Shown here: positions 42,578 through 52,040 of the stretch, one piece after another
Layout: each line of letters opens with the position of its first letter
Position numbering within the stretch: the first letter of the stretch is position 1
From: Hyphomicrobium sulfonivorans
Lineage (GTDB): Bacteria; Pseudomonadota; Alphaproteobacteria; Rhizobiales; Hyphomicrobiaceae
NCBI RefSeq assembly: GCF_013306565.1
Contig: NZ_PZPO01000002.1
Span: 322,501-386,500, forward strand
Length of the DNA: 64,000 nucleotides
Direction of reading: 5' to 3'
Translations under genes and position numbers: made by a program
The notes under the pieces: generated by a model
The model's input: only the letters and a program-made list of their open reading frames with translations
Database searches by the model: none
What the model was told of the DNA's origin: nothing

Positions 42578-44010
42578 GGGAACTTCAATATCATCCACAT
42601 AAAGTGTGCGATTATCATCACGAGAAAAATCATCTTGAGGTAATTGGCTCTCTTACTATCTAGGGCCGCACTGTCGCAAAAAGCCAGCGATGCCACGATT
42701 GCCAACGGTACGAACGGACCTATGTGCCTGGATTCGATAGATGTGGCGCCAATCGCCATGAGGAAAATCAGGAAAACGCCAAAGAGAAATAGCACTGAAG
42801 CTCTACGGGCTTGAGGATATGACACCAATACGAAAGCGGTGACGGCAAGCCTCGAAACCAGGAAATAGAAAAATACAGCGCCGATGGCTTTAGCCAGCGC
42901 ATATGTAGCGCCGCTTTCTAAGCTGCTCCCCCAGAGTGGAATTGGCATAAACAGAACGTAGATTGGCCCGATAATCAGGCGAAGGAGAAATGGCTGATTG
43001 ACGACTAGTGCCATTCCCAAGCTGTCGGCTTGGGCTCCACTACCGGCCATGGCGACATATGCGCCGGTCCCTCGCTCGAATCGTTGCGCTAGATCAGCTC
43101 CCACGGTGGCGGCTGCGAAACCAACAGCCGTAAGCCCCAGCACAAGTAACGTGTTGATCCAGAGGCGCTCGCCGCCTCGTCTGACATCTTTCGCAGCTAC
43201 CAGGGCCGCAAGGCCGACGCCGGCAAAAGCAATTGGTACCGAGTTGAGATCATAGCGCAGATAATGCAGTGCGAACGTGAATAGAGGCGTAGCTGCTATG
43301 ATCAGCAGCATAGAAAACAGATCCTTCCTCACAAGGAAGGCGCACCAAAGTGCAGCCAGAGCCGCTATTATCAGGCAGATGAACGAGTCCCGCACATGAA
43401 GCGTGGCGAATAATATGAAGAGCCCGCATCCTGTAAACAGGGCAAACAAAATAAAGAGCCGGCGTCGGTCATAGCCGTATAAAATGATGGCCATGAAGGC
43501 TGAAATGACGCCCGTTGCTGCCATGTTGAAGATGTTGATTGATACGCCAATGTGGGGAAGGTGAGTTCCGCCCATGTTGACGGTCCACTCGTAGAAATAG
43601 TTCCACACCAATATGGCCAGTGGGCCTTCGAGAACTTTTCTCAGATCATCGAGGCTGGTCGGTGTGAACTGCAAGTACAGCTGCGTGTAGAATTTCTCTG
43701 CATCGATCAAGCTCCCTGGCGTGACTTGGGTTGGCCCGTCGAGCAGCAACGAAATTCCAGCGCACAGCCAGTACCAGCTCACAAGCCAGCTGTAACCCCA
43801 CCGGATCTCGGGCGCGCGACTTGCGAGGATGGTGAGGAGCAGCCACATAGGTCCGGCGATCAGCAACATTACAAACAGCGGCTGAACGCTGTCGTAAGTG
43901 TCGAAGTGCAGAAGAGAGCCGCCGGCAAAAGCAACCGGGGTCAACACGCGGAGTGTCGACCAAGGGCCTATTCTGGCGCCTGATAATTGGTGCTGCTGCA
44001 GTCGACGCAT
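42574..44010 (-). CDS. wzy: Polysaccharide polymerase-like membrane protein (Wzy-like)
   Basis: 478 residues with about twelve membrane helices ('PLFVMLLIAGPMWLLLTILA', 'MAATGVISAFMAIILYGYDR', 'RASVLFLFGVFLIFLMAIGA'). Large periplasmic loops hold Arg-rich stretches ('ATLHVRDSFICLIIAALAAL'). Wzy proteins are poorly conserved and are recognised mostly by topology, size and place. This one lies in a Wzx/Wzy-type locus directly before a GT4 and a flippase. It has visibly more A and T than neighbouring genes, a common trait of wzy genes. It would join repeat units at the periplasmic face. Assignment rests on context. Confidence 0.72.
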   Translation of the reverse strand: MRRLQQHQLSGARIGPWSTLRVLTPVAFAGGSLLHFDTYDSVQPLFVMLLIAGPMWLLLTILASRAPEIRWGYSWLVSWYWLCAGISLLLDGPTQVTPGSLIDAEKFYTQLYLQFTPTSLDDLRKVLEGPLAILVWNYFYEWTVNMGGTHLPHIGVSINIFNMAATGVISAFMAIILYGYDRRRLFILFALFTGCGLFILFATLHVRDSFICLIIAALAALWCAFLVRKDLFSMLLIIAATPLFTFALHYLRYDLNSVPIAFAGVGLAALVAAKDVRRGGERLWINTLLVLGLTAVGFAAATVGADLAQRFERGTGAYVAMAGSGAQADSLGMALVVNQPFLLRLIIGPIYVLFMPIPLWGSSLESGATYALAKAIGAVFFYFLVSRLAVTAFVLVSYPQARRASVLFLFGVFLIFLMAIGATSIESRHIGPFVPLAIVASLAFCDSAALDSKRANYLKMIFLVMIIAHFMWMILKFP

Positions 44011-44831
44011 TATCTAATTCTGGATCTAGTGCTGGCGGCCAGCTCCATGCGAGCCACGGCTACGACAGCGGCCAGGCGCTCTGGATTGGTTGGCTGGGAA
44101 GCCTCAAATGCGGGATCGGCCTGCGGATCAACCTGCGCAACAACATGGAATGCACTCTCAAACTAATTTCGCAGCTTATGAAATACGGCCCCGACTACGG
44201 TCGCCAACAAAATAGTTCGCGCCCCAACGACATCGAGACGGTCAACGATATACCGTAGCTGGTGCACGGCGCCAGCCGATTTTGCTACCTCAGGTTAATT
44301 GCTGTGCAGACTCAGCGCAGAGAGCGTTGCAGGCCATAGGGTTGCGCCGATCCCAGCTGGCGCGCGCAGTCGCGTACGGAATTTAAAATCTGTCTAAGGT
44401 CGGCGCTGTGTTCGTGTCGCGTGCGCAGCGACGCGACAGGCTGATGCTGGCGTTGGTTTTCTGCCGGCGGCCGCGACGAGTGACAACCATACAGCTACGA
44501 ACCGCTGGATCTCAGGCGGAGGTCTTTTGTAATTGTTGCCAGCGTCAACGGCGTGCTATCGGAAACGGGTATGTGGGCTAGCGACGGTCATCTCCGTCGC
44601 TGCATTGTCGATAAGTTTTGGTCCGAGCCTGGTAAATTTAAGTCGTGAACGCCGCCTTATTCCGGTGGCGTTATTGCCATCGGCACCGGTAAGATGACGG
44701 AGTTATTTTGGTGTGATTACACCGGCATGCAGGTGGCGTTTGCCACGCAGTTCAAGTTTGCAAAGTAAGGCCGATTTTGTTGAGTGCCGCACTGTTGCTT
44801 TTAAAATCGATTTAGTTTTTCAGCCGTCGAC
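44011..44831. promoter_or_regulatory. Long divergent regulatory region of the polysaccharide locus
   Basis: These 821 bases separate the divergent wzy and wzc runs and carry no gene I trust; a plus-strand frame at 43953-44258 matches nothing. Several hairpins lie in the half near wzc, including AGCGACGG/CCGTCGCT at 44580-44601 and CGCCGCC/GGTGGCG near 44650-44672. The last 60 bases before wzc are A+T-rich. It probably holds both promoters and a long structured leader for the wzc operon. Confidence 0.55.
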
Positions 44832-47120
44832 ATGACACATAACGAGAATGTTCCTGCGGGCGATGATCGTCGTCCGTCCAATATTGCACCGATCCAGCAG
44901 ACGCAGCGACCGGCGTTCGTCGGGTATGCGGATGCAGGCTATCCGAATTATTCCGACGCGGCGATCCTGCAGGCTGAGCCGGCAACGAACCTGCGCGAAT
45001 ACTGGCGGATTGCCAACAAGCGCAAATGGCTGATCCTGGGCGTCACCGGTGCGTTTTTTGTCATGGGCGTCATCATATCGCTGATGATGACGCCGCTCTA
45101 TACCGCAACCGTGCGGCTGCAAATCGATCGCAACGTTGCCAAGGTGGTGGACGGCGGAAACGTAACGCCGCTGGAAGGCACCGACATCGAATTTCTGAAG
45201 ACGCAGTACGAGCTGCTGCAAAGCCGTGGCCTTGCCGAGCGCGTGGTCGTGGCGCTGAAGCTGGGCGATAGCGAAGCCTTCCAGGGCTCCCGCGGACCGT
45301 CGTTGCTGGGCAGTCTGCTTGGCATGCTGAGTTCCTCCGGCGATACGCCGACGAAAGGCAATCAAAGGGCTGAGCGCGAGCGCAGGTCGATCGATCTTGT
45401 GCTCCAAAGTCGTTCGGTGCGTCCCATCGCCGGTTCGCGTCTGGTAGACGTCAGCTTTACGGATCCAGATCCCGTGATGGCGCAGCGGATCGCAACCGCG
45501 TTGGCCAGCGCGTACAGCGACTCCAATCTCGACAAGCGTTTTCAGGCCAACGTCTACGCGAAGACATTCCTTGAAGATCAGGTGAAGCAGCTGAAGCTGC
45601 GGCTTGAGGAATCGGAAAAGCAGCTGCTGGACTTCGCGCAGAAGGAACAGATCGTCGCCGTTTCCGAGAAAGCGTCGATTGCGGAGAACAATCTCGCCAG
45701 CGCCAACGCCGCACTGGGTGTTCTGGTGTCGGAGCGCATCAAGAGCGAGCAGCTTTGGCGGCAGGTTGAGAACGCGAGCCAAATCAACATGCCGCAGCTT
45801 CTCAGCAACAAGGTGATCGAGGGGCTGCGCGATCAGCGTAATCTTCTGGCGACCGAGTATCAGGAGAAGCTGGAGACGTTCAAGCCGGGCTATCCGGCGA
45901 TGGTGCAGATCCAGAACAAGGTCGACGAGATCGACCGTCAGCTGTCTGTTGAAATTCAGACGATCAAGGATTCTCTGAAGGCCGGTTTCGCCAGCGCGGC
46001 GGCTCAGGAAGAAGAGATGAAAAAGCAGATCGAGCAGCTGCGCGTCGAAGCGCTCGATCTGCAAAAGCGCAGCATCCGCTACAACATTCTCAAGCGTGAA
46101 GTGGATACCAACCGCGGCCTTTATGAGGGACTCCTGCAGCGCCACAAGGAGGTGGACGTTGCGGGCGGCGTCGGGGCCAACAACATTTTCATCGTTGATC
46201 GGGCTGAAGTTCCAATTGCGCCGTCGTCACCAAAGCTGGTGCGTTCCATTCTGCTGTCGCTGCTGCTGGGGCTGGGCGTCGGTGTTGGTGCTGCGGTGCT
46301 GCAGGAAATGATGGATGACTCGGTTCGCAATATCGACGATCTGGAACGGGTGACCGGACTGCCGTCGCTGGGTGTTATCCCGAAGGTTTCGCGAGAACCG
46401 GTGGAGGCCGAATTCGCCGATCCCCGCTCGCCGGTGATGGAAGCCTATCGGTCGCTTTGCACCTCATTGCAGCTGACCACCGCCAGCGGCCTGCCGAAGT
46501 CTTTAGCGGTAACGAGCGCCGGTCCGGCCGAGGGCAAGAGCATCACCGCGATGGCGATTGCCCGGCACTTCGCCAACATGGGCCTCAAGGTGCTGCTGGT
46601 GGACGGCGATATGCGCAATCCTTCGCTGCACAAGAAGATGGCTATTCCCAACGGCGCGGGCCTCAGCAGCTATCTGGCCGGTGCGTGTGCGCCGCCGGAT
46701 ACGTTCCAGGCCACCGACATCGCTACGCTTGCATTCATGTCATCGGGTCCGCTGCCGCCGAGCGCTGCTGACCTGCTTGCGGGGCCGCGCCTGCATTCGT
46801 TGTTGCGCGTGGGGCTGGAGGTCTTCGACCTCATTGTTATCGACGCGCCGCCCGTCATGGGCATGGCGGATGCCAGCATCCTCGCCAACACAGTGGAAGC
46901 AACAGTGTTCGTTGTTGGCGCCGGTCAATCGACGTCAGGCCAGATTGGCGCTGTGCTGAAACGCCTGCGGCTGGGCCATCCCAGTCTGATCGGCGCAGTG
47001 TTGACCAAATTTGACGCCGTGGCGGAAGGCTATGGTTATGGCTACGGCTATGACTACAATTACGGAGTAGATCAGAAGCTGAGCGCAGGCGATCATTCTG
47101 TTCCGCGCCTGGGCGGCTGA
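44832..47120 (+). CDS. wzc: Polysaccharide co-polymerase with BY-kinase domain (Wzc-like)
   Basis: 762 residues. Membrane helix one is at about 58-80 ('WLILGVTGAFFVMGVIISLM'). The periplasmic Wzz domain with a long coiled coil runs to 440, and helix two is near 472-492 ('SILLSLLLGLGVGVGAAV'). The cytoplasmic tyrosine kinase is about 540-740, with Walker A 'TSAGPAEGKSITAMAIA', Walker A' 'VLLVDGDMRNP' and Walker B 'LIVIDAPPVMGMADAS'. The C-terminus has a tyrosine cluster ('GYGYGYGYDYNYG'), the autophosphorylation tail. Wzc sets chain length and works with Wza to export the polymer; phosphorylation cycling is needed. It begins a plus-strand run with the next two genes. Confidence 0.95.
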   Translation: MTHNENVPAGDDRRPSNIAPIQQTQRPAFVGYADAGYPNYSDAAILQAEPATNLREYWRIANKRKWLILGVTGAFFVMGVIISLMMTPLYTATVRLQIDRNVAKVVDGGNVTPLEGTDIEFLKTQYELLQSRGLAERVVVALKLGDSEAFQGSRGPSLLGSLLGMLSSSGDTPTKGNQRAERERRSIDLVLQSRSVRPIAGSRLVDVSFTDPDPVMAQRIATALASAYSDSNLDKRFQANVYAKTFLEDQVKQLKLRLEESEKQLLDFAQKEQIVAVSEKASIAENNLASANAALGVLVSERIKSEQLWRQVENASQINMPQLLSNKVIEGLRDQRNLLATEYQEKLETFKPGYPAMVQIQNKVDEIDRQLSVEIQTIKDSLKAGFASAAAQEEEMKKQIEQLRVEALDLQKRSIRYNILKREVDTNRGLYEGLLQRHKEVDVAGGVGANNIFIVDRAEVPIAPSSPKLVRSILLSLLLGLGVGVGAAVLQEMMDDSVRNIDDLERVTGLPSLGVIPKVSREPVEAEFADPRSPVMEAYRSLCTSLQLTTASGLPKSLAVTSAGPAEGKSITAMAIARHFANMGLKVLLVDGDMRNPSLHKKMAIPNGAGLSSYLAGACAPPDTFQATDIATLAFMSSGPLPPSAADLLAGPRLHSLLRVGLEVFDLIVIDAPPVMGMADASILANTVEATVFVVGAGQSTSGQIGAVLKRLRLGHPSLIGAVLTKFDAVAEGYGYGYGYDYNYGVDQKLSAGDHSVPRLGG

Positions 47121-47124
47121 CGGT

Positions 47125-48522
47125 ATGGCCCGTGTTTCCGCATCCGCGCCTCAGCCAACCAGACTTTTAACCGGTCGCAGTGTGGCCGACATCCTGCTTG
47201 CGGGGTTCGCGTTCTACATCTGGTTTGCGCACCAACTGCCCGCTTATCTGGCGACCGTTGCGCCCGAGACGGCGTTGACGTTCAACGCTTCCGATGCAAC
47301 GGCGCTGATCGCGCTGTCAGATGAAAAGCTGCGTCGCAGCGATGGCGATGGCGCCGAGCCGGGTCAGGTCGAGAAACCGGAGCTTTTGAAATGGTCCGAG
47401 ATCGGTCGGCTGGCGATTAGTCCAAAATTGGAGCGCCCTTTAACGGCTGACGATCGCGAGCAGATGACGGCCGACCTGAAGCGTGCGCTGCAAACTAAGC
47501 CATTAAGCGCACGTGCCTTTGAAATTATCGGGCGTTTGGCCGAGCTTGATGGCGACAGCAAGCTCGCCGACATTTACATGCGCGCCGCCGTCAATCGGTC
47601 AGCCGGATCGACAGACGCGCTCGTCTGGCTGATCCGTGACGCAATGATGCGGGAGGATGCCGACGCGGCGCTGCGGTATACAGACGTTCTGCTGCGCAAA
47701 CGGCCGCAAACGGGCAATCAGTTGTTTCCGGTGCTGGCATACGTTGCCGAGCGATCATCGGGGGAACCGTTCCCGGCTACTGAAGCGCAGAAACGGCTCA
47801 TCGAGCTGCTGGCGGGCGAGCCGCGCTGGCGCGCAAATTTTTTCCGTGGTGTCGTCCGGCATATCCATGATGCGCGCACGCCGCTGGTGTTAATGACCGT
47901 GCTCAGGGAAACTGAAGCTCCGGCGACGCCGCAGGAGATCAACGGCTATCTGCGTTTTCTCATAGAAAAGCGGCTCTATAGCTTCGCCTACTATGTGTGG
48001 CTACAGTTCATCGACAAGGAACAACTTGCCGAGGTTGGGTTTCTGACCAACGGCAGTTTCGATATCGAACCGAGCGGTGCACCGTTTGACTGGACGATTG
48101 CAGGCGGGAGCGGGGTCAGCATCGACACGGTCGAGCGTATTGATGCCGACGGCAATCGGGCGCTCTATCTTGAGTTTGGCGCCGGGCGCGCCAAGTTTCC
48201 CGGCGTGAGCCAGATCACTGTTCTATCGGGTGGGCGATATAAGCTTTCCGGCCGCCTGCAAGGCGAGCTTTCAGGGCGCAGGGGAATGGTCTGGCGGATG
48301 CGGTGTCTGCCAACGAACCAGGTTATCGCGGAAAGCCCGATGTTCCTCGCGCGCGAGCCTGGCTGGGCTCCGTTTGAAGCCGAATTCGAAGTGCCGGCAG
48401 AAGGCTGTGCCGCGCAGGAGATCCGGCTCGTGCTGGATGCCCGTTCGGCGTCTGAGGAGCTGATCTCCGGTCACGTTTGGTATGACGCATTGAAGATCCG
48501 CCGCCAGGAGGACGAAGACTAA
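47125..48522 (+). CDS. Membrane-anchored protein of polysaccharide locus, function unknown
   Basis: 465 residues, four bases after wzc. One membrane helix lies near residues 24-42 ('ILLAGFAFYIWFAHQLPAYL'), so most of it is periplasmic. Residues 60-290 are helical and TPR-like ('PLSARAFEIIGRLAELDGDS', 'DADAALRYTDVLLRKRPQTG'). Residues 300-460 form a beta-sandwich resembling carbohydrate-binding modules of the CBM4/9-like type ('FLTNGSFDIEPSGAPFDWTI', 'GGRYKLSGRLQGELSGRRGM'). I do not know a named family. An anchored periplasmic repeat-plus-sugar-binding protein between Wzc and Wza may guide the polymer or scaffold the export complex; that is inference. Confidence 0.82.
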   Translation: MARVSASAPQPTRLLTGRSVADILLAGFAFYIWFAHQLPAYLATVAPETALTFNASDATALIALSDEKLRRSDGDGAEPGQVEKPELLKWSEIGRLAISPKLERPLTADDREQMTADLKRALQTKPLSARAFEIIGRLAELDGDSKLADIYMRAAVNRSAGSTDALVWLIRDAMMREDADAALRYTDVLLRKRPQTGNQLFPVLAYVAERSSGEPFPATEAQKRLIELLAGEPRWRANFFRGVVRHIHDARTPLVLMTVLRETEAPATPQEINGYLRFLIEKRLYSFAYYVWLQFIDKEQLAEVGFLTNGSFDIEPSGAPFDWTIAGGSGVSIDTVERIDADGNRALYLEFGAGRAKFPGVSQITVLSGGRYKLSGRLQGELSGRRGMVWRMRCLPTNQVIAESPMFLAREPGWAPFEAEFEVPAEGCAAQEIRLVLDARSASEELISGHVWYDALKIRRQEDED

Positions 48523-48770
48523 TAGCTGAGGCCGGCGTGAGCTGTAACGGCGTGGCCGAGCGTGTGCTGGCTGGCTTTTTTGTTCCGCCTTATGACGGTT
48601 AGGGGTGTGATTGTCCGTCCGTGTGGCCGCCGGGCAATCGGGTGTCGACAATACTGCCGGGGCGAGCACCTGCGGAACTTTTCGCCGTTGACGGGTAGTC
48701 GTCTTGTGTTGTTTCCTGCCGGATAATTGTTGCCGGGACTCATTTTGTTCCGGTCTGGGAGTATTAGATT

Positions 48771-49604
48771 ATGCCATTTCGTTGGCTCCGCATATTGCCT
48801 ACCAATTTGTTTTGTCTAATGTTTCTCCTGCTGGCTAGTGTGCTCGCCGCAGGCTGTGGCGCATCTATGGGCGACGGGGCTACGGCAAGCCTTGGCGGGG
48901 ATGTGTCCCCGCAATCGGTATCGGCCTCATTCGCAGATCCGGCCGGCGCCGCCGCGGCCGGTGGCTCAACGGTGGGCTCCCCCGCGCTGAGCGATTCGCC
49001 TGTGCGCGTTGAAGGGGTCGATCGGCTGATGGCCTCGGCAACACCGGGCAGCAGTGGCTACAAGGTTGGCCCGCAGGACGTGCTCGAAATTTCAGTATTC
49101 AAGGTTCCTGAGCTGTCGCGCAGCGTGCAGGTGGCCGATGCCGGCAGCATCAACCTGCCGCTGGTCGGTGAGGTGGATGCCGCTGGCAAGACAGCGCGCG
49201 ATCTTGAGCAGGAACTGACGCGGAAACTGGGTGACAAATATCTGCAATCACCGCAGGTGACGGTGTTCGTGAAGGAATACAACAGCCGTCGCGTTACGAT
49301 CGAAGGCGCCGTCAAGAAGCCGGGCGTGTATCCGATCCGCGATCGCGCATCGCTGCTGCAGTTCATCTCGATTGCTGAAGGCCTCACCGAGTTGGCGGAC
49401 ACCGAGATCGTTGTGTTCCGGCAGGGCGGCGGTCAGAAGTCGGTGGCGCGCTTCGATCTCGATGACATCCGCGGCGGCAAGACAGCCGACCCCGATATTC
49501 GTGATGGCGATCTGATCGTGGTGAACACGTCGAGCACAAAAACCGTATATCAGAATTTGCTGCGCATTCTGCCGAGCACGGCGAGCTTCCTGCTGCTGCT
49601 GTAA
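48771..49604 (+). CDS. wza: Outer-membrane polysaccharide export lipoprotein (Wza-like)
   Basis: 277 residues, with lipobox 'VLAAGC' at about residues 26-31. A low-complexity stretch follows, then the Poly_export domain at about 95-175 ('KVGPQDVLEISVFKVPELSR', 'VADAGSINLPLVGEVDAAGK'). A SLBB-like domain is at 175-265 ('RVTIEGAVKKPGVYPIRDRA', 'LQFISIAEGLTELADTEIVV'). Wza forms the octameric outer-membrane channel docking to Wzc. It lacks a long C-terminal amphipathic helix, ending after 'YQNLLRILPSTASFLLLL', which may be its membrane-inserting tail. It follows the unknown gene by 248 bases; GGGAG precedes the ATG. Confidence 0.93.
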   Translation: MPFRWLRILPTNLFCLMFLLLASVLAAGCGASMGDGATASLGGDVSPQSVSASFADPAGAAAAGGSTVGSPALSDSPVRVEGVDRLMASATPGSSGYKVGPQDVLEISVFKVPELSRSVQVADAGSINLPLVGEVDAAGKTARDLEQELTRKLGDKYLQSPQVTVFVKEYNSRRVTIEGAVKKPGVYPIRDRASLLQFISIAEGLTELADTEIVVFRQGGGQKSVARFDLDDIRGGKTADPDIRDGDLIVVNTSSTKTVYQNLLRILPSTASFLLLL

Positions 49605-49931
49605 AGGCTTTTGCGCGGCTGCTTGTTTGCTGGGCCAGCTGGGTGGCTTAGGCGTCGTCGTCGTCCGCCGTGGCAGTGTCGAGATCGACCGCGCCCGGAT
49701 GGATTGCTCTGGCGAAGCTCCGGAACGGCGGCTGTGCAGCTGACCTTGTCAGGCTGCGTTGCCATTGGCGCGTCGGAGCAGGAAATCCGCATGCGGATGG
49801 AGCACCGACGAGGAGCATCGCGCCGATCTGGGGCAGCGACAGCCGCGCGGGCAGATCATCGCCAACTCACCAATTCACTAACTCACCAACCGCCAGCCAG
49901 CGGCCATCAAGCACGACCACGGCGCCGCCCG
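49605..49931. other. Convergent spacer after wza
   Basis: No gene is visible. The stretch lies between the ends of the convergent wza and ligase-like genes. It has scattered short frames but no good hairpin with a T run. Confidence 0.4.
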
Positions 49932-51635
49932 TCAGCTGTCGCGGTCGCGCTTTTTCCACTCGTCCGGCCAGCCTTCCGGCGATTGCCAGGTGCGCGCGCC
50001 GGTGCCGCTGGATTTGGTGTCTTTGGGCATCTCGGCGCGCGGTGACAGCGCTTCAGCGGAGACTTTGGCGCGGTGTTCCGGCGCCAACGGGAAAGGCCGC
50101 TTTGCAGCCGTCTCGACAGAGCGTTGATGCCGCGTCGCCGGAGCCCGCACATCGGCCGTTCTGGCAGGTACCGCTAGGTCGCCTGACGATCGCGGGGGCG
50201 GCATCAGCAGGCCGCAGGCCAACGCGAAAACGGCAGCCATCGCTCCGGTGCGAAGCGGGTAATCGACCAGCGAATGCAGCATGAGCAGGCCGACAATAAG
50301 AACCGCCGCGCGCATCAAGGATGTATCGAGAGAATATTCATCTGCAGGCCGCCACACCGCAACCGCGCGCATACCGAGCCAGATGCCGAACGCCGCCAGA
50401 ATGATCACGGCAAACAGCCCCAGTTCCAGCCAGAATTCGAGCAGATCGTTGTGAGCCCTGTTCGCGAAGGTATTGGGCAGCAGGTTTTCAACCTTCTCGT
50501 AAACGCCGTAGAGCGCTTCGAATGAACCCAATCCGGCGCCGAACGGCATGAGTGTGTAGCCCACGTCAGCCGTCGTCTGGGCAAAATGCACGCGCGCATC
50601 CTGCAATGGATCGGAGTCGAAACGCTGAATAATGCGATAGAGCGCGAACTGTGCGCCCAGCACGCTGGCGACAGCAAAGACGGTAGCGAGAATTTTGGTG
50701 ATGGAAACGCGGCTTTGTGCCTGACGCGGGGCCATGAACGCCAACGCCAGCACACCGATCATGGCGACAATTGCGAGCAGCAGCCCCGCGCGGGAGCGGG
50801 CCATCGACTGGGCGGCCAGCAGAGCCAGCATGAGCACCAGCGCGCCAGCCAGCATCGCGACATAAAACGGGCGCTTGCGGCCGAAGGCAATGAAGCGCTG
50901 GTGCGCTTCGCCCGCCCACACGGCACTCAGCAGAAAAGCGCAGTACAGCAGCGCGGCGTAGTGGTTGCGGTTGGCGAAGAAGCCGGTCGCTTCGTTCTCG
51001 TTGCTGAAGGCGTAAAAGCGGATGGCGCCGCCGCTGCCAAATGCGATCTGCGTCAGCCCCAGCACAACGGATACCGCCGCCACGGCAAGCACAATGAGCG
51101 TCAATGTCCTGCGCTGCGGCGCATCGAGTTGGCAAACGGCCAGAAAGATCGACGCCGGAACCGCCAGCGACAGCAGGCTGGCATAGGTGTCCGATGGCGC
51201 AACACTGAGCGGCCGCCAGGGGAGTTCGACGCCGAGCGTCCGATAGGTCTCGGCGATTGTTTCTCGGCCCGGCAATGCCTGCCATACTTCCGGCGGCAGC
51301 GGGATCAGTTGTGCGGCTGTAACAGCGGCCAGCAGTGTCAGCGCAAGCATCGGAACGAAGTTGATCCAGCGCTGCGAATTTACTGCCGGCGCAGGCGACC
51401 ACTGCCACGGCGCCAACGCCAGCAGGGGAATCGATATCAGCTGCAGGATCAGGTCGGAGGCCAGGCCCGGCCGTGACGCGCCACCAATGAGAAGCGCGGC
51501 CAGCAGGACAAAACTGCATCCCCAGAACAGGAGATTTCGGGGCGGAGAAAAAGACAGCACTATTCGATTGCCGTTCTGCTGCCGCGGTGACACGCGGCCA
51601 ACGTAGGTGTGCCAGTGATGCAGCGGGGGGCGCAT
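49932..51635 (-). CDS. O-antigen ligase/polymerase family membrane protein
   Basis: 567 residues with about twelve helices ('LLFWGCSFVLLAALLIGGAS', 'LTLIVLAVAAVSVVLGLTQI', 'LFAVIILAAFGIWLGMRAVA'). The Wzy_C/ligase domain includes 'ATGFFANRNHYAALLYCAFL', a typical 'N-x2-x-A' loop of the family, and 'VENLLPNTFANRAHNDLLEF', whose His-Asn-Asp is the family's catalytic-type loop. The C-terminal 110 residues are a charged, probably cytoplasmic tail. Such proteins ligate polymer to lipid A core or polymerise it. With a separate Wzy-like gene at 42574, this could be either the true polymerase or a ligase. It is convergent with wza and divergent from the acyltransferase. Confidence 0.82.
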   Translation of the reverse strand: MRPPLHHWHTYVGRVSPRQQNGNRIVLSFSPPRNLLFWGCSFVLLAALLIGGASRPGLASDLILQLISIPLLALAPWQWSPAPAVNSQRWINFVPMLALTLLAAVTAAQLIPLPPEVWQALPGRETIAETYRTLGVELPWRPLSVAPSDTYASLLSLAVPASIFLAVCQLDAPQRRTLTLIVLAVAAVSVVLGLTQIAFGSGGAIRFYAFSNENEATGFFANRNHYAALLYCAFLLSAVWAGEAHQRFIAFGRKRPFYVAMLAGALVLMLALLAAQSMARSRAGLLLAIVAMIGVLALAFMAPRQAQSRVSITKILATVFAVASVLGAQFALYRIIQRFDSDPLQDARVHFAQTTADVGYTLMPFGAGLGSFEALYGVYEKVENLLPNTFANRAHNDLLEFWLELGLFAVIILAAFGIWLGMRAVAVWRPADEYSLDTSLMRAAVLIVGLLMLHSLVDYPLRTGAMAAVFALACGLLMPPPRSSGDLAVPARTADVRAPATRHQRSVETAAKRPFPLAPEHRAKVSAEALSPRAEMPKDTKSSGTGARTWQSPEGWPDEWKKRDRDS

Positions 51636-52040
51636 GCCTCAACAAGCTGCCGGGCGGAGCGCGACGAGCGGCAGCCGATGCGGGCCTGCCTTGGCAAGGC
51701 TGCCAGGAATAGGGGCGCGTTGACGACTGGGTCAAAGCCGAGGGCGACAATAAAAATAGGCATGTATCTCGACGCTAAAAAAATAGATCAGTAAAATTGG
51801 CAGCGATAAACAACAACCAAAAGGATATGAGCTTCAAGATCGTCGGAATGCAACCGAAACTAGGCATTGGTTGGGCGCCGCGGCTGGTGTCCGGTCAGGG
51901 CTGGGCGCAGCGTCGACGGCAACGCCATACAGGACCATCGAAATCCCGGCGAGCGGCGCGGTTAATTAATCCGCACACTATTTTCATCAGGCGCTTGTGC
52001 TGTTGCTAGGCTCCCCGCCCGTAAGATCGGGGGAAGTTAC
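51636..52040. promoter_or_regulatory. Divergent region between ligase-like and acyltransferase genes
   Basis: No gene is visible. The middle (about 51748-51832) is A+T-rich, including AAAAAAAT runs, and probably carries the promoters of both divergent genes. GGGGGA directly precedes the GTG start at 52041. Confidence 0.4.

Noticed and set aside
43953-44258. 101-codon plus-strand frame at the 5' end of the polymerase gene
   Set aside because: It overlaps the wzy-like start antisense and has no motif or ribosome site.
44820-46145. 441-codon open frame on the minus strand
   Set aside because: It is antisense to the Wzc-like gene, which has membrane helices and kinase motifs on the plus strand.
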